Shown: positions 11,071-21,213 of the stretch, in pieces | Position numbering within the stretch: the stretch's first letter is position 1 | Layout: every line of letters starts with the position of its first letter | From: Lachnospiraceae bacterium | GTDB lineage: Bacteria; Bacillota; Clostridia; Lachnospirales; Lachnospiraceae | NCBI GenBank assembly: GCA_016283755.1 | Contig: JAEENO010000017.1 | Location: forward strand, 1-64,000 | Direction of reading: 5' to 3' | Length of the DNA: 64,000 nucleotides | The notes under the pieces: model-generated | Seen by the model: the letters and a program-made list of their open reading frames with translations, nothing else | The model's database searches: none | What the model was told of the DNA's origin: nothing | Program-made: the position numbers and the translations under genes

Positions 11071-12288
11071 TCAAGCATTTTCTTCTCTTACTTGTTCAAT
11101 TAACGGACGATTTACTTTTTTTCTTGTAACTTCAACAAGATTAAGCTTTGTCATATCTACAAGCGTCGTTGTAATATGATCTTTTGATAAAAGTTCCCTG
11201 AATGTATCGATAAGCTTGGATTTATGTTCGGGATCTTTCATATCGATAAAGTCTATCATGCACATGCCGGATATATTTCTAATCTTTAACTGGCGTGCAA
11301 TCTCTTTAGCTGCTTCAAGATTAATTGTTAAGAAGAAGTCTCCAAAGTCTTTATTGGCATTCTTACCGCTGTTAACGTCGATAACCGTCATTGCTTCGGT
11401 ATATTCTATAACAAGGTATGAGCCTGACTTAAGCCATATAACCTTATCAAGTGCCTGACTTATCTCACGCTGCAGTGAAAAGAGTTTTTCCAACGGATAA
11501 GAATCATTGTAGAATCTAAGCGGTGTATGAAGGGTTTCCGGAAAAGTATTCATATATTCGGTTATTGTGTCGAACTTTTCCTTGTCATCGGTAATTATCT
11601 CATCAAATTCGCCCTTATAACTGTTCTTAATAAGGTTCAAGTATTCCGGCATAGCTTTATATATGCAGGTATATCTTGTTTTATAAGGCGCAGTCTTTAA
11701 CATCTCGTTAAAGACTTCAGCCATATCATGCGCTTCTTTTAAGATTTCTTCATTACTTACGTGCTTTGCATTGGTTCTTGCAACTATACCGATTTCAGGA
11801 TATTCGTCGTTAATCTCCTTCATAAGCTCGGACAGATGCTCACGCTTACGTCCCGTGATTTTCTTACTCACACCGCTTTGCTTTTTATTACTCGAAAGCA
11901 CAACGTATTGTCCGGATAATGTTATGGCTGTTGATGCAGCTGCAAGCTTAGTCTTAATAGGGTCTCGAACAATCTGTATTAAAAGCTCATCCCCGACAGC
12001 TATGCTCTTCTTCGAAAGCTTTTTCGTAAATATTGCATATTTCGCATCGGAATAAGGTACATAGCAGGTCTCGTTCGGACCGAATTTAACAAAGAACGCG
12101 TGAATGTTCTCTGCTATTTTATCTACACGACCTATAAATACATGATTAATAAGCGAACCTTGTCTGTCCGATATCACGTTAAGGTCGGTTAAGTGATCGT
12201 TCTCAATCTTGGCCGCAACCAATAGTTCTTTATTGGTCGCAACCTCATGATTAATCTGCATTTTGGTTAGAATCAGTTTAGTACTCAA
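11071..12288 (-). CDS. Ribonuclease E/G family protein (no Zn-link motif seen)
   Basis: S1-like N-terminus; IDVNSGKN..IDFIDM catalytic Asp motifs; ends before usual CPxCxG. Confidence 0.88.
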   Translation of the reverse strand: MSTKLILTKMQINHEVATNKELLVAAKIENDHLTDLNVISDRQGSLINHVFIGRVDKIAENIHAFFVKFGPNETCYVPYSDAKYAIFTKKLSKKSIAVGDELLIQIVRDPIKTKLAAASTAITLSGQYVVLSSNKKQSGVSKKITGRKREHLSELMKEINDEYPEIGIVARTNAKHVSNEEILKEAHDMAEVFNEMLKTAPYKTRYTCIYKAMPEYLNLIKNSYKGEFDEIITDDKEKFDTITEYMNTFPETLHTPLRFYNDSYPLEKLFSLQREISQALDKVIWLKSGSYLVIEYTEAMTVIDVNSGKNANKDFGDFFLTINLEAAKEIARQLKIRNISGMCMIDFIDMKDPEHKSKLIDTFRELLSKDHITTTLVDMTKLNLVEVTRKKVNRPLIEQVREENA

Positions 12289-13030
12289 TGTTAGCTCCCA
12301 AATCGTTAAGAGATACTAGATTCTCGCTTTCATCGCGACTATATACTTCCAAACGATATATCTGATAAATATTCTCATTGAATTCTTCCTTGCAGTAATC
12401 AAAGAATGACTGCAAAAGAAGTTCAGGCTTAATGTTGGTAAGAGAACCTGTTGAAATATTGAAGATAAGACAGGCTCTGTCTACTGCTTCTTCATCAGGA
12501 AAGCTCTTAACTTCCGCCTTAAATTCATATATAAAAGGTTTAAGGTTGAGTGTTGTCTCGCCTTTCTTAGTTTCTTTGGTAATAAGGATTTCCTCTTGGC
12601 TTAAATAATCAGAAATCATCTTATTAAGGTAATCAACGTCGTTTATGAATCCAACGCCCGAAGTCTTATTATATATCGCATATTTTGCAGATGCAACTAT
12701 TGACATTGAATTCTTTGCATTATCCGGTAAAAGCTTATAATCTTCAACTCTTATGCCTTCTACCATGCATTCGTTCAATGCTCTTATTGAATCTGCCGAA
12801 GACTTAGTCGATTTAACCCTAATATCCATATATTCGCCGTCACTTACAACACCTACGGATAAAGGTGCCGCAAATGACATGATCTGATGCGGATTAAATC
12901 CTTCGGAATATGCAATATCTATACCGGCACGTATGATTGCCTTCTGGAAAAAGCGCATGATATCAAGGTGTCCTATAAACTTCATTGAACCATGCTTTGA
13001 AAACTTAACCCTTATGTTCAACGCAGACAC
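12278..13030 (-). CDS. TIGR03936 family radical SAM-associated protein
   Basis: RVKFSKHGSMKFIGHLDIMRFFQKAIIRAGIDIAYSEGFNPHQIMSFA. Confidence 0.9.
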   Translation of the reverse strand: MSALNIRVKFSKHGSMKFIGHLDIMRFFQKAIIRAGIDIAYSEGFNPHQIMSFAAPLSVGVVSDGEYMDIRVKSTKSSADSIRALNECMVEGIRVEDYKLLPDNAKNSMSIVASAKYAIYNKTSGVGFINDVDYLNKMISDYLSQEEILITKETKKGETTLNLKPFIYEFKAEVKSFPDEEAVDRACLIFNISTGSLTNIKPELLLQSFFDYCKEEFNENIYQIYRLEVYSRDESENLVSLNDLGANIEY

Positions 13031-14870
13031 CTCCTTTATATTGAGCTATACCGCAGCCGGCGCATTTTTTACGACAGTTAGGCGTAACAATACCCTTCTT
13101 GGCATTTTCATACTCTCTTATAAGGAAATCTTTGCTTACACCTGCATCAATAAAGTCCCAAGGAAGGATTTCGTCGTAATCTCTTTCACGGAATATATAG
13201 AAGTCAGGGTCAACATCACATTCCCTGAAGCACTCATTCCATACGTCAACCTTAAAGTATTCTTCCCATGCATCAAAAATCTGGCCTTTTTCGTAAGCCT
13301 TAAGGATTACGTCGCAGAGTTTTCTGTCGCCTCTTGCAAATATACCTTCAAGAATTGTTACATCCTCGTGATGCCAGATATAGTGCATACTCTTTTTATT
13401 AAGCTGTTCCATCATGGTTGCTTTAACAAGCTTGGCTGACTCGATAAAGTAATCGGAAGTAGCCATCTTAACCCACTGGAATGGTGTAAAAGGCTTAGGA
13501 ACAAAGAAAGAAGTACTCATTGTTACCTGACATTTTCCGTTTCTTTGGTCCTTAGGAATCTCGTAATATCTTCTGCAGATCTTCTCCGCAAGCTGCGGAA
13601 TTCCCTTGATATCGTCTTCTGTTTCAAGAGGAAGTCCGAGCATAAAGTATAGTTTTACCTTCTGCCATCCCCCGTCAAAAGCAAGTCCGGCACCGTTAAG
13701 AATATCTTCTTCGGTAAGACCTTTATTGATAACATCACGAAGACGCTGAGTTCCGGCTTCGGGCGCAAAGGTTAATGAGCTTTTTCTGACATCCTGCACT
13801 TTACTCATTACATCAAGTGAAAAAGCATCTATTCTTAATGAAGGAAGAGATATATTGACTCCCTTTCCGTTGTATTTCTCAATTAAATAGTCAAGTAATT
13901 CCTTCAAAGGTCGATAATCACTCGAGCTTAAGGAGCTTAACGATATTTCATCGTAACCGGTCGAAGAAAGCATTTGATCAGCCATAGCCTTAAGTTCGTT
14001 AACATCGCGCTCTCTTGTAGGTCGATATAACATACCTGCCTGACAGAATCTGCAGCCTCTTATACAGCCTCGCATAATTTCAAGCGTAACTCTGTCCTGT
14101 ATAGCTTTTATAAAAGGAATAACGGGCTTTCTCGGCCAACCTATATTACTTGTGTTCATCTCGACGTTCTTCTCGATAACCGCAGGAATGTCGTCATATA
14201 TAGGCTTAAATGAACTTATAGTTCCGTCTTCGTTATATGTTACATCATAAAGTGCAGGTACATAAATACCGCGAATCTTGGCAAGTTCATGCAATATATC
14301 TCGCCTGTCGCAGCCTTCGTCTCTCATTTTCTTATAGGTATCGAGAAGCTCGTCGTATACGGTTTCCCCTTCTCCTATATAAAATATGTCGAAGAAATCG
14401 GCAATCGGTTCAGGATTATATGTACAAGGACCACCACCAATAACGATAGGATGCTCATTAGTTCTATCCTTTGATAAAAGCGGAACCTGAGCCAGGTCAA
14501 GAATCTGTAAGAGATTCGTGTAGCACATCTCGTACTGTATTGTAATACCAAGAAAATCAAAATCCTTCAAAGGATCCTGAGATTCAAGCGCAAAAAGAGG
14601 AATGTTCTTCTCCTTCATAATCTTATGAAGATCAGGCCAAGGAGAATACACTCTCTCACACCATGTGTCTTCTCTCTGATTGAACATATCGTAGAGAATC
14701 TGAATGCCCAAGTGCGACATACCGATCTCGTATACATCAGGAAAACACATACAAAATCTAATATCTATCTTGTTTTTATCTTTTACAACACTGTTAACTT
14801 CGTTTCCGATATAGCGCGCAGGCTTATCTATGGACATTAATATGTCATCGGATAAGGCAAGTTTTCTCAT
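13005..14870 (-). CDS. TIGR03960 family B12-binding radical SAM protein
   Basis: EIMRGCIRGCRFCQAGMLYRPTRER; FPDVYEIGMSHLG. Confidence 0.92.
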   Translation of the reverse strand: MRKLALSDDILMSIDKPARYIGNEVNSVVKDKNKIDIRFCMCFPDVYEIGMSHLGIQILYDMFNQREDTWCERVYSPWPDLHKIMKEKNIPLFALESQDPLKDFDFLGITIQYEMCYTNLLQILDLAQVPLLSKDRTNEHPIVIGGGPCTYNPEPIADFFDIFYIGEGETVYDELLDTYKKMRDEGCDRRDILHELAKIRGIYVPALYDVTYNEDGTISSFKPIYDDIPAVIEKNVEMNTSNIGWPRKPVIPFIKAIQDRVTLEIMRGCIRGCRFCQAGMLYRPTRERDVNELKAMADQMLSSTGYDEISLSSLSSSDYRPLKELLDYLIEKYNGKGVNISLPSLRIDAFSLDVMSKVQDVRKSSLTFAPEAGTQRLRDVINKGLTEEDILNGAGLAFDGGWQKVKLYFMLGLPLETEDDIKGIPQLAEKICRRYYEIPKDQRNGKCQVTMSTSFFVPKPFTPFQWVKMATSDYFIESAKLVKATMMEQLNKKSMHYIWHHEDVTILEGIFARGDRKLCDVILKAYEKGQIFDAWEEYFKVDVWNECFRECDVDPDFYIFRERDYDEILPWDFIDAGVSKDFLIREYENAKKGIVTPNCRKKCAGCGIAQYKGGVCVEHKG

Positions 14871-14876
14871 ATTTAC

Positions 14877-16166
14877 CTACTTTCTCTGTGAAAGCTCATT
14901 CATAATGTCATCCCAGGAGATGTTAAATTCGCTCATCATAATCATCATAAGGAAGATAAGATCTGATATCTCTGCTCTTACGCCTTCCGTATCATGAACT
15001 TTTGCCGATAATACAAGGTCTGTACCTTCAGCCATAAACTTTTTTGCAATTCCGTTCTTACCGGATTCAAGAACAGAAGTTGTATACGAACCCTCTCGAG
15101 GATTAACACGACGCTCGCAGATATGATTATATATGGTTTCAAGTAATTTACCGGTGTTTTTATCGGCAAAATCCTTATGAAGAATCTCGATTAAGAAAGG
15201 TTCGTCATCTTTTGCCGTAGAATCAAGCTGAGAAACCTTAACTACTATTCCGTGCTTGCCCTTATCTGCATATACCGACTTGATATACTGGAAGTTATTA
15301 TTCTCCCAGCCCTGTCTTATGACCTTGCCTGTTTTAGGGTCAAGATAATGCATTTTACCGTTTTGCATACTGGTTTCGAATGCTTCTTCATTCATAATTC
15401 CGTATCCGATTACTTCATTGGTGATGTAATCCTGAGTTACGTAATGAATAAAGCCTACCTTATCAATGTTGAAATCCTGATAATGCATTGAAGCTTCGTA
15501 TACATTAACATTTATTCCGTTATTACTTAAAGAACGCTTAAGTAATACGATATCCGTAAGCGTATCATTGATAAGCGGACCCATAACGCCCAAGCAATGT
15601 GGATTCTCAAGAGCTTTTTTGTATTCCTCTGTTTCTACGGAAGAAACCATGTAATAATATGGGAATGATGTCATAAAAGCTATAGAATCAAGGATATTGT
15701 CGTCAAATACATATAAATCGTGGAAACTTTCATCAATCTCCGCTCTTTTCTTGAATAAGAAGTTAACGTCATCGATTGCAAGAGACAATCTGTCTTTCTT
15801 AAATAACTGAAGACACTCCGGCAGAATATTCAGTAATTCAGGGTCTGAAGAGTTAAGAACTACTCTCTTACAGCCCGATACAAGATATTCTCTGATATTA
15901 CGAACCGTACCGGTAAAGCCGAAAGCATATGAAGGGATCTCAAGAATCCTGTTGATTTCCTTGATTACAGATAACGTTCTTTCGTGTTCTTCTATTGTCT
16001 CGGAAAGATCGTATAGCAACAATTCATCTACACCGGAATCGTTGTAAATACGTGCGATATCTACAGCTTTGCCCAAAGTTGTATTATCTTCGGCACTTTT
16101 AATTGCGCGACCCGCCTTAAGATAAATGGTCGCCATCAGGTTTTTCTTATCTGTTGTGATATCCAT
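14877..16166 (-). CDS. HisA/HisF-like + HisI-like + HisE-like three-domain protein, catalytic motifs degenerate
   Basis: N-terminal TIM-barrel-like; HisI-like YGIMNEEAFETSMQNGKMHY..; HisE-like RRVNPREGSYTTSVLESGKNGIAKK; but lacks SRSR, DCDxD and CHTGxxSC. Confidence 0.8.
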   Translation of the reverse strand: MDITTDKKNLMATIYLKAGRAIKSAEDNTTLGKAVDIARIYNDSGVDELLLYDLSETIEEHERTLSVIKEINRILEIPSYAFGFTGTVRNIREYLVSGCKRVVLNSSDPELLNILPECLQLFKKDRLSLAIDDVNFLFKKRAEIDESFHDLYVFDDNILDSIAFMTSFPYYYMVSSVETEEYKKALENPHCLGVMGPLINDTLTDIVLLKRSLSNNGINVNVYEASMHYQDFNIDKVGFIHYVTQDYITNEVIGYGIMNEEAFETSMQNGKMHYLDPKTGKVIRQGWENNNFQYIKSVYADKGKHGIVVKVSQLDSTAKDDEPFLIEILHKDFADKNTGKLLETIYNHICERRVNPREGSYTTSVLESGKNGIAKKFMAEGTDLVLSAKVHDTEGVRAEISDLIFLMMIMMSEFNISWDDIMNELSQRK

Positions 16167-16175
16167 TTTTAACTC

Positions 16176-16706
16176 CTATCTTGACTGTAAGTCCTGGTTT
16201 AATTTATCGAGATACGGTACCAATACACCGTTTTTACTTTTAAAGAAATATTCTTCATCAAGTTCATCGAAAGTAAAGCTTTTTCTTCCGCCTTCTTCGG
16301 CTCTTTTATGAAATTGAAGCAATTTCTCGAGTGTCAGATAATAGAATATGTCTCTTTTTGTATAGTACAAAAGGAAAAAAGCTATACCCTGCTGATGCTC
16401 GAATTCTTTCATGAAATTAATCTGGTGCTCATGAATGTTATGAAGAGTAAACGTATCATCATTACATTCTTTCGCATCAAAGCACACAGGAATACCCTGC
16501 ACAGCGCCTATATAGTCGACCGTGCTTTTCTTATCAAAATATGCAAGTGTAATCTGCTTAGTATCGTGATCTATTTCAATCGGCGTTATCGGAGTCGGAA
16601 TCTTCTGAATAAGCGCAAGTCCCGATTCTTCGTACTTGTCATTCGACATATTAATCATTTCTTCAAGCGCCGAGCCTCGTAAACCACGCGAATTATATGT
16701 TGGCAT
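16176..16706 (-). CDS. recU: Holliday junction resolvase RecU
   Basis: NSRGLRGSALEEMI..; VDYIGAVQGIPVCFDAKEC. Confidence 0.9.
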   Translation of the reverse strand: MPTYNSRGLRGSALEEMINMSNDKYEESGLALIQKIPTPITPIEIDHDTKQITLAYFDKKSTVDYIGAVQGIPVCFDAKECNDDTFTLHNIHEHQINFMKEFEHQQGIAFFLLYYTKRDIFYYLTLEKLLQFHKRAEEGGRKSFTFDELDEEYFFKSKNGVLVPYLDKLNQDLQSR

Positions 16707-16715
16707 AATCTGTCC

Positions 16716-17681
16716 TCACACACCAAATTCTATCTTATAAAAAATTTGTGGAATCGGTGCGATTATTTTGTTTCCGTTTTTAAAATCTATTTCATACGCA
16801 TGCAAAAGCTGTGAATTGATGTCGTACCTTATTTTCAATTCTTTGTTAAGCTTATGATTACCATACTTTTCATCTCCGAGTAACGGATACCCCAGGAATG
16901 CAAGATGTGCTCTTATCTGATGGCTTTTTCCGGTAATAAGATGAACACGAAGTCTTGTATATTTCCCGTTATCAGATAAGGGTTCATACTCGGTTATAAT
17001 ACTTTTTGCACCTTTAAAGTATGAATCTTTAACTATAACTTTGTTGGTTTTTTCATCCTTTATAAGATAAGCTTCAGTTTTAATTTTATCCTTGATTACA
17101 CCTTCACAAAGACATACATAATACTTATCGATACTTCGTTCTTTCAGTGCATCCGATAAATAATGAAGTCCTTTCATAGTCTTACCGAAAAGCAATAACC
17201 CCGACGTATTCCTGTCGAGGCGGTTGGCCACAGAAGGCTTAAATACTTTATATTCTTCAAGTGTAAGAAGCTTATTCTTTATCATATATGATAAGAAAAG
17301 CTCATTAGCCGAGATATCATTCTTCTCTGCTTTCTGAGAAAGCATTCCGACAGGCTTATTGATAGCCAAGATATCTTCATCTTCATATATTACTTCAAAT
17401 TCATTTGTATCAAGCTTTGAAAGTATATCGAATTCCCTATCGACCGAACCGGAATCAGTATTACCCGAAAACTTATTAAAAGTGTCATCGGAAAAGAACA
17501 CAGATATAGTGTCACCTGCTGCAAGGTGCTCTTTGCCGTCGCATTTCTTACCGTTAAGAACTATGTTCTTCTTTCGTATCATCTTATATAAAAATGATGA
17601 AGTGGCATTTGGAAAATGCTTGATAAGCACTTTTATTAAAGTTGTATTCTCTTCGTTTTTACTGATTTTAATCTCTTTCAT
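16716..17681 (-). CDS. RluA-family pseudouridine synthase
   Basis: VANRLDRNTSGLLLFGKT; HQIRAHLAFLGYPLLGDEKYG. Confidence 0.93.
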   Translation of the reverse strand: MKEIKISKNEENTTLIKVLIKHFPNATSSFLYKMIRKKNIVLNGKKCDGKEHLAAGDTISVFFSDDTFNKFSGNTDSGSVDREFDILSKLDTNEFEVIYEDEDILAINKPVGMLSQKAEKNDISANELFLSYMIKNKLLTLEEYKVFKPSVANRLDRNTSGLLLFGKTMKGLHYLSDALKERSIDKYYVCLCEGVIKDKIKTEAYLIKDEKTNKVIVKDSYFKGAKSIITEYEPLSDNGKYTRLRVHLITGKSHQIRAHLAFLGYPLLGDEKYGNHKLNKELKIRYDINSQLLHAYEIDFKNGNKIIAPIPQIFYKIEFGV

Positions 17682-18328
17682 TTTATTTCGATTTCGTTAT
17701 AATCCTTGATATAATAATCTGAAAGTGCACGCTTTTCATCATCAAGATAAGCCGTTAAGTCATCTTGTACCGCCACAACCTTCATACCTGCAGCCTTACC
17801 GGCTCTTATTCCTCCCGGAACATCTTCAAATACAAGACAATTCTCAGGCTTGGAATTAAGAACTTCCGCAACTTTTAAGTAAATATCAGGAGCAGGTTTA
17901 CCGTTACTTACTTCATCGTTGGTAATAAATACACTGATGTAATCGCTTATATGAAGTCTTGAATCTATAGCTTCTACAAGATCTCTTGAGTTACTTGTCG
18001 CAATACCCATCTTAAAGCCCTTTTCTTTGGCTTTCTTAATGAATTCTTCCGCACCTTTTTTATACGGAATCGTATTCTTATAATGGTCGTAGCTCATCTT
18101 ATGCCAGATTGCCTGGATTTCTTCTTTGGTATAATCAAACTTATAATAGTTAATGAACAAATAAGCGGTATCATCAAAGGATAATCCGTCTAACTTTTTG
18201 ACAAGGTCTGACGGAAACTCTCTCCCATGGTTTTCAAAGAATTCTTTATCAATCTCGTGCCATATATTCATTGAATCTATGAGCGTTCCGTCCATATCGA
18301 AAATTAGAGTATCTATATTATCAAACAT
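17678..18328 (-). CDS. HAD family hydrolase (beta-phosphoglucomutase-like)
   Basis: IFDMDGTLIDSMNIW; VFEDVPGGIRAGKAAGMKVVAV. Confidence 0.9.
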   Translation of the reverse strand: MFDNIDTLIFDMDGTLIDSMNIWHEIDKEFFENHGREFPSDLVKKLDGLSFDDTAYLFINYYKFDYTKEEIQAIWHKMSYDHYKNTIPYKKGAEEFIKKAKEKGFKMGIATSNSRDLVEAIDSRLHISDYISVFITNDEVSNGKPAPDIYLKVAEVLNSKPENCLVFEDVPGGIRAGKAAGMKVVAVQDDLTAYLDDEKRALSDYYIKDYNEIEIK

Positions 18329-19043
18329 TGTATTCCTCTATACTTTTAATCTCTTCTTCGTTAAGCAGACGCCATTCGCCGGTATTTAATGATTCGGGAA
18401 GGGTAATCGGCCCCATGGAAAGTCTCTTAAGATATATAACTTCATGTCCCAAGGTATGCATCATCTTCTTAACCTGATGAAACTTGCCCTCATGAATCGT
18501 AATTTCGGCCGTACAGTCATTTTCTTCTGTCGAAAGTATATTTAATCGTCCCGGAAGTGATGGCTTCTCTTCACCGTAATCAAAGCCTGTTTCAACCTTC
18601 TTGACATCATCTTCGTTACAAGGCGAATCGGTTCTTATGAAATAAGTCTTGTCAAAATGATGCTTGGGAGATGTAATCTTATGATTAAGCGCACCGTCAT
18701 TGGTTATAAGCATTAATCCTTCCGTATCGATATCAAGACGTCCCACAATCGAATAATCCTTATATTCCTTCGGTAAAAGCTCGAACACCGTTTTATGTAC
18801 GTTATCTGAATTGGCTGATACGTACCCTGCAGGCTTATTTAGAATAATATAGGTATATTCGGGCTTTGAAGTTATTGACTTACCGTTAATCGTAATTTCC
18901 GAGGCGTAAGGATCGAATTTATAATCGGAATCTTTGATTCTTACACCGTCAACAACAATATTATTGGCCTTAATATAATCCTTGGCTTCTTTTCTTGTTT
19001 TATTAAGATTATCGCATATCCATTTATCAAGTCTTATCGTCAT
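18321..19043 (-). CDS. RsuA-family pseudouridine synthase
   Basis: S4 domain; GRLDIDTEGLMLITNDG. Confidence 0.93.
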   Translation of the reverse strand: MTIRLDKWICDNLNKTRKEAKDYIKANNIVVDGVRIKDSDYKFDPYASEITINGKSITSKPEYTYIILNKPAGYVSANSDNVHKTVFELLPKEYKDYSIVGRLDIDTEGLMLITNDGALNHKITSPKHHFDKTYFIRTDSPCNEDDVKKVETGFDYGEEKPSLPGRLNILSTEENDCTAEITIHEGKFHQVKKMMHTLGHEVIYLKRLSMGPITLPESLNTGEWRLLNEEEIKSIEEYNV

Positions 19044-19055
19044 ATCACCTTAAAA

Positions 19056-19083
19056 AACCGGGAAGCAATAATGTTTCCCGGTT
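19056..19083 (-). terminator. Intrinsic terminator after pepD
   Basis: AACCGGGAAgcaataatgTTTCCCGGTT followed by U tract on minus strand. Confidence 0.75.
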
Positions 19084-19094
19084 AATCTAATCAG

Positions 19095-20543
19095 TTATTT
19101 TGCTCTTCTTAAGAATTCAACCAATAATTTCCAATACTTCTCTGTTGAAGATATACTTAATCTCTCCTGAGGAGTATGAATATCGAAATTAGCCGGGCCG
19201 AAGGAAACCGCATCAAGATCCTTAATCATCGAATCAAAGTATCCGCACTCAAGTCCTGCGTGAATTGCTTTGATCTGAGGCTCTTCATTAAAGAGTTCTT
19301 TGTAAAGATCTGCAATCTTGCCTCTTACAGCTGATTCTTTCTTATATTCCCATGCAGGATAATCATCACCCTTAGAAGCATCCGCTCCTAAGAATTCACC
19401 GAGGAAGATAACTCTGTCAACGAGTTCGTACTTTCTTGATGATACCGAGCTTCTGATTGATACGCATAAGTTATATGCATCCTTTTCAAGCTTTGAGATA
19501 CCTAAATTCATTGATGTCTCAACAAGATCAGGAATCTCTACGGACATAGCCTGTACTCCGTAAGGAATTTCTCTAAGCAAGAAGATAATCTTGGTTAAAG
19601 ATGTAGGATCGATAACATCGATTGAATTACCGTCTAACTTCTCAACACTAACAAATACATCCTTATCTGCTGTTCTATACTCGTTCTTGAAATCGGCTTC
19701 AATTTCCTTAACGGCATTCTTAACAACTTCAACGTCCGAATCATCTACAACGATTGTTGCATAAGCCATACGTGTGATCGCGTTATGCTTCTGTCCACCG
19801 GCAAGTTCAGCCATCTTAAAGTCAACAGAATCATATAATTTCTTAAGTACACGGGCAATAAGCTTATTGGCATTACCACGCTCTTTGTGAATCTCTGCTC
19901 CTGAATGACCTCCGACAAGACCGTTAACGGTAACCTTAAGGATTGTTCCTTCTGCTTTCTGTCTTTCAACAGGAAGAGAAATATTAACTTCGGCACCGCC
20001 TGCGCAGCTTGTTAAGAAGATACCTTCTTCATCGGAGTCAATATTAAGCATTATATGTCCCTTTATAGGACTTAAATCGATTGCCTGAACACCGTCCATA
20101 CCGGTCTCTTCGTCAACCGTGAAAATCATTTCCATTCTGGGATGCTCAAGATCTTCTTTCTCAAGAAGCGCAAGTCCGAAAGCAATTGCAATACCGTCAT
20201 CACCGCCGAGAGTTGTTCCGCGAGCCTTAAGAAGATCTCCGTCAACATAAAGGTCAAGACCGTCTTTTTCAAAATCGATATTGCAGTCTTCTTCCTTTTC
20301 GCATACCATATCAAGGTGTCCCTGAATAATGATAGGTTCAGCCTTCTCGTATCCCGGTGTAGCTTCCTTAATAATTATAACGTTATTGATTTCATCCTGA
20401 TGATACTCAAGATTATGAGCTTTTGCAAAATTCACGCAGTAATCGCTTACTGCCTTTGTATTGCCTGAGCCGTGAGGAATCTTGCAAAGCTCCTCAAAAT
20501 AGTAAAATACCTCATCCGGATTAAGATTTAATGAATTACGCAT
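19095..20543 (-). CDS. pepD: Aminoacyl-histidine dipeptidase
   Basis: IQGHLDMVCEKE; LGGDDGIAIA; GGHSGAEIHKERGNA. Confidence 0.94.
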   Translation of the reverse strand: MRNSLNLNPDEVFYYFEELCKIPHGSGNTKAVSDYCVNFAKAHNLEYHQDEINNVIIIKEATPGYEKAEPIIIQGHLDMVCEKEEDCNIDFEKDGLDLYVDGDLLKARGTTLGGDDGIAIAFGLALLEKEDLEHPRMEMIFTVDEETGMDGVQAIDLSPIKGHIMLNIDSDEEGIFLTSCAGGAEVNISLPVERQKAEGTILKVTVNGLVGGHSGAEIHKERGNANKLIARVLKKLYDSVDFKMAELAGGQKHNAITRMAYATIVVDDSDVEVVKNAVKEIEADFKNEYRTADKDVFVSVEKLDGNSIDVIDPTSLTKIIFLLREIPYGVQAMSVEIPDLVETSMNLGISKLEKDAYNLCVSIRSSVSSRKYELVDRVIFLGEFLGADASKGDDYPAWEYKKESAVRGKIADLYKELFNEEPQIKAIHAGLECGYFDSMIKDLDAVSFGPANFDIHTPQERLSISSTEKYWKLLVEFLRRAK

Positions 20544-20565
20544 TATTCTTCCCCTCTCACATTAC

Positions 20566-21195
20566 TTAGTTTAAATTGTCGATTTTTCCTGTATTACCGA
20601 GCGGAAGATCGATCTCTTTTTCAAGTCTCTCAAGAACAGGGATGTCATCCTGCTTCTCATCAGGTAAAAGTTCATCCTTGTTGGAAAGTACAACGTCGAG
20701 ACAGTTATTAAGGTTATTGATAAATGCTTCCTGACGCTGCTTTGATGTATCTATAGCGGTTCTTAAGATAGTTTCAACATTGTTGAGCATATCATGTGTA
20801 TAAGAAATCGCTGCTGTTCTAATGTTATTGGCATCCGTTGTTGCATTGTCGAGAATCTCCTGTGCCTGATTGGTTGCAAGAGTTACTACTCTGTTAGCCT
20901 CTGCATAAGCCTGCTGCATAATCTGATGCTCTGATACAAGTTCGTTGGTGTGAACCTGTGCTTCGGATATAATATCTTCGGCTTTCTTTCTTGCATCTGC
21001 AAGAATAGCTTCCTGATTGGCTATAATCTTCTGATACTTCTTAATTTCTTCCGGAGTCTTATTCTTTAAGTCCTCGATAAGCTCCAATAATTCATCATGA
21101 TTAACGATGATTTTGTCTTTTGAAAGAGGCGCGAATTTACAGCTTTCAATATACGCTTCAATCTCTTCAATCATCTGTTCCATCTTGCTTGTCAT
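20566..21195 (-). CDS. Coiled-coil protein, DivIVA/ATPase-subunit-like, unknown function
   Basis: Long A/E/Q-rich coiled coil next to coaD. Confidence 0.6.
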   Translation of the reverse strand: MTSKMEQMIEEIEAYIESCKFAPLSKDKIIVNHDELLELIEDLKNKTPEEIKKYQKIIANQEAILADARKKAEDIISEAQVHTNELVSEHQIMQQAYAEANRVVTLATNQAQEILDNATTDANNIRTAAISYTHDMLNNVETILRTAIDTSKQRQEAFINNLNNCLDVVLSNKDELLPDEKQDDIPVLERLEKEIDLPLGNTGKIDNLN

Positions 21196-21213
21196 CTTTA
21201 TTCCCCTTTCGAT

